From Pratylenchus scribneri (taxonomy: Eukaryota; Nematoda; Chromadorea; Rhabditida; Pratylenchidae), in contig JAQSEB010000153.1 of assembly GCA_030063045.1 (NCBI GenBank), forward strand, positions 124,001-188,000: a DNA stretch of 64,000 bases. Direction: 5' to 3'. Positions 20,122-32,104 of this stretch are shown here, in pieces. Each line of letters starts with the position of its first letter. The stretch's first letter is position 1. Both the position numbers and the translations under genes were made by a program. The notes under the pieces are model-generated. The model ran no database searches. It was not told the origin of the DNA and saw nothing but the letters and a program-made list of their open reading frames with translations.

Positions 20122-21636
20122 ATTTTTTAAATTTTTTAAATGATTTCTTTTTTTTTATTCTTATCAATATTTTATGCAAATTAGAGTTGTTGCACTGGGG
20201 TTCGGTGTGATCTTAGGGGTGCATTTTTCGGGAGGTATATTTTCGGTTTGGAATTTTGGGGATTTATTTTCGGGTTAGGAGATTTCGGGGAACAAAATTC
20301 AAGTAAAAAAAATTTTAAAATATAAAATTGAATTTTACCTTTTTTCGAAATTTGTTTTAATTTTTAATAATTATATTTTTTCAATTAATCCAAATCAAGT
20401 TTTGGATATCTATAAGCACATCTACCATTAAAACTCAATTATAATAGAGAAAAATTATTAGTGAAAAGATAAATGTAATCCGTTTTAATGGCGACAATTG
20501 TTATTTTCAATTCAAACATTTAAGAAAAATGGTATAGTGGCTCTGTTAAATGCCATCAAAAAATTTTTTTTATTATTTTTAAGCAGCTTTGATTCCAATA
20601 TTTGAGTTCTAAATAAAAGACTAAAAATAAAAGCATCCGGTGTTGCCAAAAATTCTCTAAAATTTATCTATTTATAAAAAAATAGAATATTTTTCAAGGG
20701 TGAAAAGATGAGAGGAAAACATCGGGTTAGATGATTGGGTATAAAAATGTTTGGGTTCAATTTCAAAATCAAATATAATGCATCGATTTTTTCAATTTCT
20801 CGATGATCCATTCTTCGCTTTATCATCCAATTTTTTCGCATAATATGCCGGACCTTAATTTTATTTCGGAATAAATATTTCCTCTTTTCTTAAATCTCTA
20901 ACTAACCCATTAAGAAATTACGGCAAAATTTGCCTCCATTTTTCAGTACTCCGGTTGAAAATGGAAATCCACAAAATGACTTTCTGGCAGCAATTCTCTT
21001 TTTCATTTGTTTTAGTTCCATTGAATGCAGCGATGATAGTTCCTTTGAAGTGCTGGCGGCGTCATCAACATATCCTTGAATTTCAGCAGACGATTCCACA
21101 TTTCCTACCAGCGATTGAATTTCACTTTCATTTTCCCCCTCCGAATGAATATTTAATGAAGAGATTGAAGCACCACTTTTGCGATGTTTCAATTGTTTCA
21201 TTTTTACCCTTAAAATATTGGATAATTTTTCTATTGTTTTTTTTGTTCTCACAGCTGATCCATATCAGATTTGGTGCGGCGGGAAAATGGTTCTGGTGAA
21301 TTTTCTTCAATTGGCGTTGGTATATTTCCAAAGGAATGATGTCGCCTTTTATTTGAGCCTAATAAATTTGGTGAAAATTTAATAAAAAAATACAAAGGAA
21401 TTGTTTTAAAAATTGCTTCCAAAATTGGCTTTTATTTATTTTTAATAATTAATACAAAAAACGTTAATTCCTTGAGATGACATTCAAATTAAATATAATA
21501 AAATAATTTCCAAAATAGGAATAGGAAGTCCGTCCCATTTACTTTTTTTATCCGGATTTGCCTATTTTTTATATCTTCAGTTTCTCTTCTTTGATTTTTT
21601 TCTATCAAAGACTAGAAGAATAGAATTTCCTAATTT
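20122..21636. other. Interval with one doubtful minus-strand frame
   Basis: Mostly AT-rich DNA without recognisable genes. The only candidate is a minus-strand frame at 20902-21252 (separate entry). The stretch separates the plus-strand kinase gene from the 3' end of the minus-strand one, so both genes converge here. Confidence 0.5.
20902..21252 (-). CDS. Doubtful ORF, Ser/Glu-rich with basic ends
   Basis: A frame of up to 116 codons from a GTG; the first in-frame ATG is about 17 codons in. The product is rich in Lys at the start (MKQLKHRKSG), Ser/Glu in the middle (HSEGENESEIQS) and basic again (MKKRIAARKS). This composition recalls the tail exons of the neighbouring kinases, and it lies about 400 bp downstream of the stop of the minus-strand kinase. 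It could be an alternative last exon or chance. No homolog recognised. Confidence 0.25.
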   Translation of the reverse strand: MRTKKTIEKLSNILRVKMKQLKHRKSGASISSLNIHSEGENESEIQSLVGNVESSAEIQGYVDDAASTSKELSSLHSMELKQMKKRIAARKSFCGFPFSTGVLKNGGKFCRNFLMG

Positions 21637-24600
21637 CTAAACCTCATTCTTTTCTTTAATCATTTTACCTTCTTCCAGTTTGAGAGAAATTTGATTGAAT
21701 TGCTCCTCCAAATATTTGGCTATCTCTCCAAAGAAATCGTCTTTCTTTGAGGTTTCGCCGATTTTTATGTCTTTGAAATGATCTTTTAACAACTTTTCAG
21801 CCGTGTGCCTTTTGTTTGGTTTCCAAATAAGACAATTCTTAAAATAATAAATAATTATCTAATTATATTTGTTAATGACTAAAATAAAATTATAAAAATT
21901 CTTAATAATTTCTAAATCAACTATTTTTTCTGTACAAATTTAAAAAAAAAGAAATTATATTTCAAATGTGCCAAAATTTTTCTTTCGATTTTTTGGAGAT
22001 ATTGGACATTTTCCTAGTTGTGGTCAGAAAGAAAATTGTTTTCTTAATTACAAAATTTTGACATTTCTTTTGACCATTGTTATGTGAATATAAAACATTG
22101 ACTGATAAAATTTAGTTACATTCTGTAGCTAATTTTATGCTCGTGATTATAAAAATGATCCAGCACCATTTTTATCCTAAATATATATCTTAATAGAATT
22201 ATAGCCAAATTATTTAAAATAAATATTAAAAAATAATAAGAATAAAAAATTAATTAAAATTTTTACCTTTAAAATGTTTGATACTGTTTTATAATCATTT
22301 TTCAATTTAGGCAAAAATGTTTCCAATTCTTTTTTAAATTTTTTATTTAATCTATCATTAAAATTTCTTAAATTTTCATTTTTTTCTGGAGTAGCATAAA
22401 TAAAAATTTGTTTGAGGCTGTCTGCTTCTTTTCCAAATTTTGGAATATATGAGAGCAAATCGAGGATAATCATCCCAAAAGACCAGATATCCGCTTTTTT
22501 CGAAAACTAAAAAATTAATAATTAAAAATTAAAAATTTAACAGTAAAATAATTTTTAAATAAATTCATTGTGTAAAAATAAATTTACTTTTTATAAAAAT
22601 TTTATTAATATTATGTATTTAAAAATATTAATTTTTTTAAATTTTAACCGTTATAGTTTGAATTATGTGTCCAGCGTCTGCCCTCTTATAAATTTTTGGT
22701 ACATTAATTTCGGGTGCCGTGAATTGTTCCGTTATTATCAAATCTTCTGAATCTACTGTTTTCGTCTCGCCATTCTCCAATTTTAAGGCACTCCCAAAAT
22801 CGATTAATTTCAAATAAATTTCATCTTTGCTAGGCATTTTCACAATATTAGCTGTTTTTAGGTCGAGATGAACAAAACCTAGTTGAATTGAATAATAAAA
22901 TTTAAAAAAATGAATAATGATTATAAAAAATATTTTTAAGTCAAATTTAAATATTTGTTACAAATTTAATGCATTATAAACGAATTTGTATTTATTTAAA
23001 ATTATTTTATAGCTCACCTTTCTGATGGATTTCATTAATTCCAATTAGAATTTGCTTTAAAATTTCCAGCATCATTTTTTCACTATCCTCATATTTTTTA
23101 AATTCTTTATTCCAATATTCCCAAAATATTTCACCAATTTGCATTACAATTGCCTCGTTCTCTTCTTCATTTGGCATTATATAATAATGACTAAAATAGT
23201 CTTTTTTTTTTTTTGCTTAATTAAATATTTCGATTTTTTTTTAGCATGACTTTTTATTTAGTTGAATATTACTGTCATTAAAATTCATCTCCAAAATCAC
23301 TACTTACCCAAACCAAAATTGGCCTAAATTCAAACCCTAAAAAATGTATTATTCATTGTTTTAAAATTAAACATGAATTATAAATAGAATTTCAAAAATT
23401 TTTTGAAATATGATTACAAATAACATATATGTATCCAACCCTAATTTTTAATTATAATTTATAATTAAAATTAAAATTACCGAGGGCCATAGCCAATAAT
23501 GTGATTTGTCAATCGGAAGGATTCCACCACCTCAATTTCCGATTTAATTATATCTTCTGCTTGTTTTTTATTCTCTACATCTTCTTTTATCATTTTGATG
23601 GCCACACATTTATGCGGTTTATTTGCTGGATAGGAAATCAGAGTGGCATGTTGAATCTTAAAATGTAACAATTTCATGAAAAAAAATGTCAGCCATTTAT
23701 TTTATAGAAAATGGCGAATATTTTTTTTGATTTCTTTCTGCTCTATTTTCTTCTCTATTTCCTATCAGTTAACATTTTTTAATCCATGCCTTCGCACGCC
23801 CCAGATGGGGGAGCTGCGCAGTAACCAAAGAAGTGTTGCGCGGATCTATTTCACTTTCATTTCATCATGAGACCGGTTTAATGATGAGCAAAAACGGTTT
23901 TGGTAAAATTAATGGTTAATTTTGGTATTTTCATAGCCTTATGATTTAATAATTTAATTAAACATTGTCATTAGAATATGATAATTTGGACATTAATGAA
24001 ACAAATAATGAAAACAGTATTAAAAGAAACTCATCAACAGCAGGGAATGATTTTGAATAAATTCAATTAACTGCTTTAAATGAGTGTCGCCAGAATTGCC
24101 ATATACTTTTTCTTATTTAATGATTGGGGTTATTTATTTTTACAATAAATTAAATTAGGACAGAATCGATTTAGATTAGGTTCCATTTTTCAAAGAATCG
24201 ATAAAAACTGAAATTTGGAATTTTTGTTAAAAACCAAAAATTGTAGAATTCAAATCGAAAACATAATATTTCTAAATCTGAAAACCAAATTTTACGAAAC
24301 TCCCAGTTTAAAATTGAGAAAAATTATAAAAAAAATACATGACTGGCACTAAAACGGCAATACTATTAAATCAAAGACATTACCAAGCAATAATGTTACA
24401 TATAAATTCCAATATTCCTGTTGGTTAAATTATTTTCTTCTAAGTACTAACCTTCCCAATTCCGCCATCATCAACAAGTTGTTCGCTGATCAAATATCTG
24501 GCAAATTGCCTTTCGTTTTTTTCTGGGTTGTCCCAGTGAAATTTGGCCAATTCCATTTTATGTAATTTGTCATATCCACAGGGGCAATTCAGTTCTGGCA

Positions 24601-24730
24601 CAAATTCGAGAGGTCTACTGGCAAATCTCTCAATCCGTTTATAATCCTCCTTTGTAAACAACGGCTTATCATTGGGGTCAACAGCAAGTATAAAGGGAAA
24701 TGAAATAAGGAGGAGAAGTGGAATAAGCAT
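21637..24730 (-). CDS. Secreted protein kinase, divergent minus-strand member (432 aa, six exons)
   Basis: Exons (minus) 24730-24452, 23656-23481, 23190-23018, 22878-22649, 22506-22267 and 21837-21637 splice into one frame. Intron phases 0,2,1,0,0 and positions relative to the kinase subdomains are the same as in the plus-strand genes, although sequence identity is low. Signal peptide MLIPLLLLISFPFILAV; Cys pair NCPCGY; YLIS before a weak Gly-loop (DDGGIGK); CVAIK with Lys114; FVHLDLKTAN with Asp215, Lys217 and Asn220; LIDFGSALKL with DFG 236-238; APEI; ADIWSFG; and subdomain XI KPNKRHTAEKLL. It lacks the acidic insert and the basic tail, so it may represent the ancestral architecture. HLD in place of HRD makes it non-RD too. 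It probably acts in the secretory route or outside the cell. Confidence 0.88.
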
Positions 24731-25082
24731 AAATTATGGGATATCTAAATTGAATTAATATTATTTAAATAAAAAAAATTAAATTCGAGGATTTTAAAGA
24801 AAACCGTGAAATTTTGAATACATGAACCATAAATTCAATGAAATATTCAAGGTCAGCAGATTTTGCCAGCTATTGATTTTTGATTTTCTCACTCACTAAA
24901 TCACTATATCTCAAGGCTTCCTTTGTAGGACCATCAAAACAAATCTCAAATCTCGCTCCGCTCTTTTCTTGTTCGGGCGAGCGCAAAAAATAGAGCCAAA
25001 CCGATGAGAATGATGGAGCAGCCTCAAAAAGGGCAATGTTTTTGCCCCATTTTCTTGTTTTCCGCAAGTAATCCGGAGCCGA

Positions 25083-25790
25083 GAAGGACCAAATTTAAGC
25101 CTAAAAGGCAGAGATGGCCAAGTTGAACTTCATTTTATGGGAAAAGGGCGCAAAGCTAGAAATGGCCAACTTGGACGACTTCATTTGGAGGTAATCGAAT
25201 CCAAAGCACAAAGATGGCACGGTTGAACTTCATTTTATGGTTAATGGGGCCCAAAGGGCAAAAAAGGTGAAGATGAAAATCATTTTGAGGGTAATTAAGC
25301 CCAAAGGGCAGAGATGGCCAAGTTGAATTTCATTTTTAGGGAAATGGGGCACAAAGCTGCTGAAACGGCCAGTTGAACTTCATTTTGTTGATAATAGGGC
25401 GAAAAGGTCGGAGATGGCCAAGTTTGACTTCATTTTGAGGGTAATGGATGGGGCCCAAAGGGCAAAAAAGGTTAAGTTGAATTTCATTTTATATGTAATA
25501 GCTATTTAGGCCCAAAGGGCTTCGATGGCCTAGTTGAACTTTATTTTGCGGGTAATGGGGCCTAAAGGATCGAGATAGCCAAGTTGAACATCATTTTGTG
25601 TGTAATGGGGCTCAAAGGCGAAAAAGGCTAACTAAGGAAAACTTCATTTTAAGGGTAATTTAACCTAAAGTACAGAAATGGCCAAGTTAATCTTCATTTT
25701 ATGGGTATTGGGACCAAAATGACAAGGATGTCTGAAATGAATTTATTTTTATGCAAATTGGGGCCCAAAGTGCAGAGATATGGCAAAATT
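25083..25790. repeat. Degenerate tandem repeat, about 57-60 bp, roughly twelve copies
   Basis: Units share GGGCCCAAAGGGCAGAGATGG, then CCAAGTTGAACTTCATTTTA and GGGTAATGG. Copies drift by substitutions and small indels, so this is an old array. Confidence 0.8.
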
Positions 25791-26752
25791 AAAGAATGTT
25801 TGATCTATACAAAGATTATGTTTCTCATGAGTTCAAGCATTTTTTAATGGTAAAGAAGGGAGGTGAATATAATGGATTATCAAATGTGGCTTTGAAAAGA
25901 TTTCATCATGGCTCCTTGTCCCAGGCCAATATATCACCATTTTGAAAGCAATACCCAATTCAGGGTGCGTTTAAGAAATTTGGGATATATAAAATGCAAA
26001 ATTGCTTTTTCTGTCCACCGCAAATGCAAAAAATAATACTTTGTGTCCATTTGATCAATCAATTTATCGTTCCCCTTCATTTTGCCATCATCAATTCCTC
26101 TGGGCCAATGTCAATGTAAACAAGTTGGGCCAGCGCTTCCCCCTAACCTAAAATGGCCAAATCTGAAGAGTGAAGGTAAATAATTCCTGGCCGCACTCAT
26201 CTCAAACTATATTTCATGCTAAATATTGGTCGGACTATATTCCCTGCCCAATTGTTAATAAGGAATGGGCAAGGCATGCAACGCTTCGAGGACCGCCATG
26301 ACAATTCTCAATTCTCATATAGGGTCTTCTACACAGTGATCCCAATCCCAATGGCTTCAATTTTGGCCAAACCCGGGATATCCTCCATCTTTGCTGGGCC
26401 ATTGTCAATGTTAGCAAGCGGGGCAAACGCTCGCGCCCGCCCTTCACCTTTAAATGGCCAAATTTGATGTTTGTGTATGATGAAATTCTTTCTCGACCCA
26501 TCTCAAACTATATTTCCTGCCCATTCTAGAAGGAAGGGGCAGGCAATGCATTCACTCATCAGTCAGATATAGTCCAAGAGCGGCCAAGTCAATTCCATAT
26601 AATGGATCAACGCAATGATTCCATGCCTTCAATTTTTCTCTCACTAAATTCCTCTAGGCCAATTTGCATTGAAATTCCGCGGTATTTCAATTTTATTTAT
26701 ATAAGAAATTATAAAAGTCATATTTCTCAATAAATATAAAAATAAACGGTTA

Positions 26753-27115
26753 GCCGACATTTGCGGACCCGACACTCGCGGAAGAAACAGTTTGGTGCCG
26801 ATGTTTGTCAATTTGTTGTGGCAATGTTTAGAGAGAGCACTTTATTATGCCTAAAATTAGCTATAAAATGATATCAAAAGCTTTCGCCAATGTTGATTAT
26901 TCACCGATATAAGGCCAAAAACCATTGTTTTAATTAAATTGTGTTTCTGGCCGCTTTTTGGACATATCTAGGTGAATTTTCAACATAGACAAAAGCTTGT
27001 ATTGCTATTTTGTAAATAATTTTATGCTTAATTTAATATTAACAATGCCAAAACAGCTTTGAAACCATCGCGACCTAACCGTTTTGTCAGCAAATATCGG
27101 ATCCGCTAATGTTGA
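26753..27115. mobile_element. Inverted-repeat element of the GCCGACATTTGCGGACC family
   Basis: The left arm has CCGACATTTGCGGACCCGAC and GAAACAGTTTGGTGCC. The right arm has diverged reverse complements near 27070-27115 (CCTAACCGTTTTGTC, ATCGGATCCGC). Related copies lie at 43716-44056 and, as a half, at 32700-32780. Confidence 0.55.
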
Positions 27116-27561
27116 AGTAGCGAAAGAAACTCTCAAAATCTATAATGTGCCAAACTGTTTTATTCTTTAAAACAGTTTAAGGAATCGTAATTCAAATTCA
27201 TAAAAACCATTTATAACAATATAGCTTATTTGAGTATTGTTTCAGCAATTTTATATCTTATTTTGTTTTCTATAATTGTGTTTTCTTCAATGAATGACTT
27301 GGATGTATTTTAAGCAAAAAATAATTTTGTATATTTTTAACATTAAAAATCCGGTTTAGATGAACAATTTTACATTATGCATATTCGACAGGTAACACGT
27401 TAATAATCCCTTTATATAGAAATGAGCTGACAAAATCTTATTACTTTTATTGAGTCAATCTCTCAAAATTCGCATCAATTTCGAAATAAAAACTTTTTAA
27501 AATTGCTTATTAAATTCAGATATTATTGAAAAATAAGAAAAAACGCAGAATTTATACTCAA

Positions 27562-30500
27562 ATGAATACTCCAAAATTCATCACTCTCTTTATCATTTTC
27601 GAAATTTTAATAAAATTAATGTCAGCATTCAATGCCCATGACATCTTTCAATCTGTGAAAACAGAAAACCCTAAAAATTTTCATCGATATTATTGTTCCT
27701 GTCATAAAAGAGGAGAGGAATTGTCGGAAATGATGGCATTGAAATTCAAAAATGGAAATACATATTTAATCTCCGAGGAGCCAATTGGAGAAGGTGGAAC
27801 GGCATTGGTAAATAAAATAAGTTAATATAATTTAATAAATTTTTATTAAAACAAAAATTTTTAAAATAGTAATTAAATACTTTAAGGTTTTTCATGTAAT
27901 TTACTTTGGAAAAAATTGGGAAATGGCAGCAGATACTGTGACAAAATGTGAGGCCATCAAAGTTGCCAATCCATTGAGAACTGAAAATAATAAGGAAATT
28001 GAAAAAGAATTGGCCATTATTGATGATATTTTCAAGCAGCCTGACCATTATTCAATATGGCCTCGGCCTGACCATAATTTGCGCTTTTTAAGGAAGTAAA
28101 AATCTAATATAATTTTTATTGAAAATATTTCTAATAAATATCGAATGAATTTTCAGCGAAATTTTTCAATTCAAAAAGATCAAGGTCAAACATTCAGCTA
28201 TTGTGATGGAATTGGGCAAACAAAATTTATATGAATATTGGCAAGAGGCGATGCCACAATTTTGCCGCTGTAATAGCTTTTTACCCGCACGACTTTGCCA
28301 AAAATGCACTATTTCGGAGATAATGCTTCTTTACATAATGCGCGAAATCAGTTTAGGCCTTCAACAATTACATCAAAGAAGTAGGTGGCTTGAAATTTAT
28401 TAGATTTTTGTAAGAAATAATGTTTAAAAATATTAATAGTAATGAATAAATATTCATAAAAAACATAAAATAGGCGAAATTAGTTGGTGGAAATAAACAG
28501 GCGGAATTAATTCGGGCAAAAAAACAAATAGGCGGAATTAAATTAGGCGAAAACACAAAAACAAAAACAAGCGGAATTAATATAGGCGAAAACACAAACA
28601 GGCGGAAATAAATTAGGCGAAAACACAAAAACACAAACAAGCGGAATTAATATAAGCGAAAACACAAAAACACAAACAGGCGGAATTAATATAGGCGAAA
28701 ATACAAACAGGCGGAATTAATTCGGGCAAAAACACAAATAGGCGGAATTAAATTAGGCGATAACACAAACAGGCGGAATTAAATTAGGCGAAAACACAAA
28801 AACACAAACAAGCGGAATTAATATAGGCGAAAACACAAACAGGCGGAATTAAATTAGGCGAAAACACAAAAACACAAACAAGCGGAATTAATATAAGCGA
28901 AAACACAAAAACACAAACAGGCGGAATTAATATAGGCGAAAATACAAACAGGCGGAATTAATCTAAGCGAAAACACAAACAGGCGGAATTAATCTAGGCG
29001 AAAACACAAACAGGCGGAATTAAATTAGGCGAAAACACAAACAGGCGGAATTAATCTAGGCGAAAACACAAACAGGCGGAATTAAATTAGGCGAAAACAC
29101 AAACAGGCGGAATTAATATAGGCGAAAATACAAACAGGCGGAATTAATCTAAGCGAAAACACAAAAACACAAACAGGCGGAATTAATATAGGCGAAAATA
29201 CAAACAGGCGGAATTAATCTAAGCGAAAACACAAACAGGCGGAATTAATCTAGGCGAAAACACAAACAGGCGGAATTAAATTAGGCGAAAACACAAACAG
29301 GCGGAATTAATCTAGGCGAAAACACAAACAGGCGGAATTAAATTAGGCGAAAACACAAACAGGCGGAATTAAATTAGGCGAAAACACAAAAACACAAACA
29401 AGCGGAATTAATATAGGCGAAAACACAAACAGGCGGAATTAAATTAGGCGAAAACACAAAAACACAAACAAGCGGAATTAATATAGGCGAAAACACAAAC
29501 AGGCGGAATTAAATTAGGCGAAAACACAAAAACACAAACAGGCGGAATTAATATAGGCGAAAATACAAACAGGCGGAATTAATCTAAGCGAAAACACAAA
29601 CAGGCAGAATTAATCTATGCGAAAACATAAAAACAGGCGGAATTAATATAGGCGAAAACACAAAAACACAAACAGACGGAATTACTATAGGCGAAAATAC
29701 AAATATGCTGAATTAATCTAAATCAACAAAAGAAAGATGAACTTTTTGCATCAACTTTGGCATCTCTTTTATAATCATCAAAAATATTTTGTTACCTTCG
29801 AATTATTCGAATTGATTTATCCGGATTTTCTTTTTGTAAAATTTTATTAAAAAAAAAGAAATTTCCGTATTATTTAAAAATGACAATGTTTTTTGCAAAA
29901 AAAATTATAAGATTAAAAAAACTTAAATTTAACCAAATTGCTGCCAAATTAAAACATTTAGAAAATTTGTAATTTTTGATGCATAATTGATTCTGCTAGC
30001 CAAAAATGCACTAAAATAAGTGGGACACAAGCACTTCATAAAGCGGCTGCCAAAGCATTTTGAGACCTAGGCTAAAATTTCGAAATTTTTGATGCAGAAT
30101 TGATCCTACTAGCCAAAAATGCACTAAAATGAGTGGGACACAAATTGGTTGAAAGTTTAATAAATGGTTGAACAGAACTAGATATAAAACTTTAAAAATA
30201 AAACGGAAAGAACTTTTCGGAACACCCTAGTATCCATCTCAATAGTTTTACTTAATAGTCTTAAAAACAAGAAAAAAGATGGAATGGCTTACGTTTTGAA
30301 AGAGTTTGCGAAAATAGAAAGTACCAATTTGGCATTTCCTCACCCAATCCAATTCCCATCCATTATCCCTTTCTAATTCTTCACTTTTCATCTTCATTTT
30401 TTGCATTTTTGCCGTCAGGGATATGGTCAAATGAAGATGGGAAATGGGATGCTTCTCTTGTTTTAAGCTATATAAACACTGAATAATGATGAAAAGCAAC

Positions 30501-32104
30501 TTAGCAAAATTTAGATTATTTTTCATTTAAATTGTCAACTGGTCAAATTTAATGAATATAGTAGATTCAAAATGCAGAAAGTAAAATTCAGTCATTAATT
30601 ATTAAACATATTTCTCACATCAGATTATATATTCATTGATTTGAAACCACAAAATGTGATGGTAATGCCGAATTCGCCGGATCCAAAAAAATTATGTGTG
30701 AAACCGGAAAATGTAATGGTGCCAGATTCGCCGAATCCAGAACAATTATGTGAAGAGAATTTAGGAAGTCTCCGAATTAAATTGACAGATTTTGGCTCGG
30801 CATTAAAATTTTTGCCAGAAAATGGAAAGCGAGTATTAAGCGACGATGAGTGGACAAAATTGATGGGCACCAAATTTTATTGGGCTCCCGAAATTTATTA
30901 TGTATCAAACACACACATCAATAATGTGGTAAATTTTAAACTTCGACAATATATTTATTTGATTTAATTTACCAAAATCTAACATAAATTAATTTTCTCC
31001 AAATATAGATTTACAATCATTAAATTCAAAAATAATGCGAACATTTGGATTATTATTTAAAAATTTATTTTAAATTTTTATTTTCATCATTAGATAAGTC
31101 CAGGAACGGACATTTACTCATTGGGTCGACTTATGCTCATGTTGGCTATTCAAACACCACAAATGAAAAAATTTACTCCCGAAATAGAAAAAATTTTGGA
31201 GATAATGAATGTGAAGAAGGATTGGTATGGAAAAGAAAAAAGTTGGATGGTATTGTTGGATGAGATGCTCAGAGTTGTAGGAATTTATCCAATAGATAAA
31301 ATTGAAATGCCATCGAATTTGGAGGAATTATCTGATTATGAAAATGAAATTTTTGATCATGAAAGTGAAATTTCTGATCATGAATCGAGACCATCGAATG
31401 TTGAAGGCATTTCTGATCACGAATCAGATGTAGAAAGAAATAAGATTGCAGAGCATGAAAAGAAAGAAAAGGATGAAAGAAAAAAACAAAAAGAAATTGA
31501 AAAAGAGAAAAGAAAAAAAGAAATTAAAGAGAAAAATGAAATTTTGAAAACATTATATGAGGAATTGAAGAGTAATTTTGGACATTTGATGAAAATCATT
31601 GAGGTATTCTTTTAATTAGCACAAATATCAATCATTTCTCTTAATTTAGTGAAAGCCGATTTCATAGTTCATATTAGTGACAGCCGATTTAATTTAAGTG
31701 AGAGTCTTATATGAAAACATTTTAAATATATTAATTTAAAAATATAAAATACCAGTATTTTAACTGTTAATCCAAAATTTTTAAAAAATATAATGACTAA
31801 TAGTGAAATGAAATTTATCCCTTCACAGCAAACTCAAGCAGCAGACCAGGATCAAAGGCCAACGACATCGGCAATCATCAAGGAATGCTCACCAAAATTG
31901 GCTCATTTGAAAAGAAGGCAGCCCGAACAAAAATTGAAATTGAACGAGGTTCGGTCCACGCGACCGTTGTTCTACAGTGGAAAACTCAAAACTCTAAGCT
32001 CATTAACGAGCGATACTTCTGGAAGCAGCAACTCAATAGGAGGTAGTTCGAGAAGTTTCAAAAGAGGTCGTCGTCGTTGGAGCATGGATAATTTCCATTT
32101 TTAA
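27562..32104 (+). CDS. Secreted protein kinase, array member 3 (589 aa, six exons)
   Basis: Exons 27562-27807, 27887-28095, 28157-28380, 30624-30928, 31094-31603 and 31829-32104 form one frame with family phases. Signal peptide MNTPKFITLFIIFEILIK; YCSCHK; Gly-loop PIGEGGTALV; CEAIKVANP, where VAIK has Glu instead of Val but keeps Lys; YIFIDLKPQN; LTDFGSALKF; APEI; DIYSLG. Directly after the catalytic loop about 18 codons are duplicated (KPQNVMVMPNSPDPKKL, then KPENVMVPDSPNPEQL; 30644-30754), so the segment between catalytic Asp and DFG is longer than in any other member. The acidic insert is the longest of the set, followed by a KKE-rich helix. The tail ends FKRGRRRWSMD. Intron 3 is 2.2 kb and holds a large minisatellite. 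Confidence 0.88.
28466..29715. repeat. Large minisatellite in intron 3 of the third kinase gene
   Basis: Roughly forty units of about 29-38 bp built from GGCGGAATTAAT(C)TAGGCG, AAAACACAAACA, with an extra AAACAC in some units. Higher-order blocks repeat, so the array grew by copying several units at a time. Minus-strand frames across it are by-products of the repeat. The reverse-complement core occurs in two smaller arrays in this window. Confidence 0.9.

Larger units (their letters stand above)
24731..27561. other. Gene-free interval with tandem and inverted repeats
   Basis: No exon supported. It contains a 57-60-bp tandem array (25083-25790), a block (26040-26560) related to sequence upstream of other kinase genes (TTGATCAATCAATTTATCG, GTAAACAAG), and an inverted-repeat element (26753-27115). 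The minus frame at 24870-25067 is GC-richer than its surroundings but has no recognisable product. Confidence 0.6.

Noticed and set aside
22568..23870. Plus-strand frames across the minus-strand kinase
   Set aside because: Antisense to verified kinase exons and introns.
26216..26501. Opposing 83- and 88-codon frames
   Set aside because: They lie in the repeated upstream block, which is not open in the other copies.
28368..28640. Minus-strand frame of 90 codons rich in Phe and Pro
   Set aside because: It is the translation of the minisatellite in kinase intron 3.
28466..29715. Possible CRISPR array
   Set aside because: Units lack unique spacers, vary in length, and the DNA is eukaryotic with introns; it is a minisatellite.
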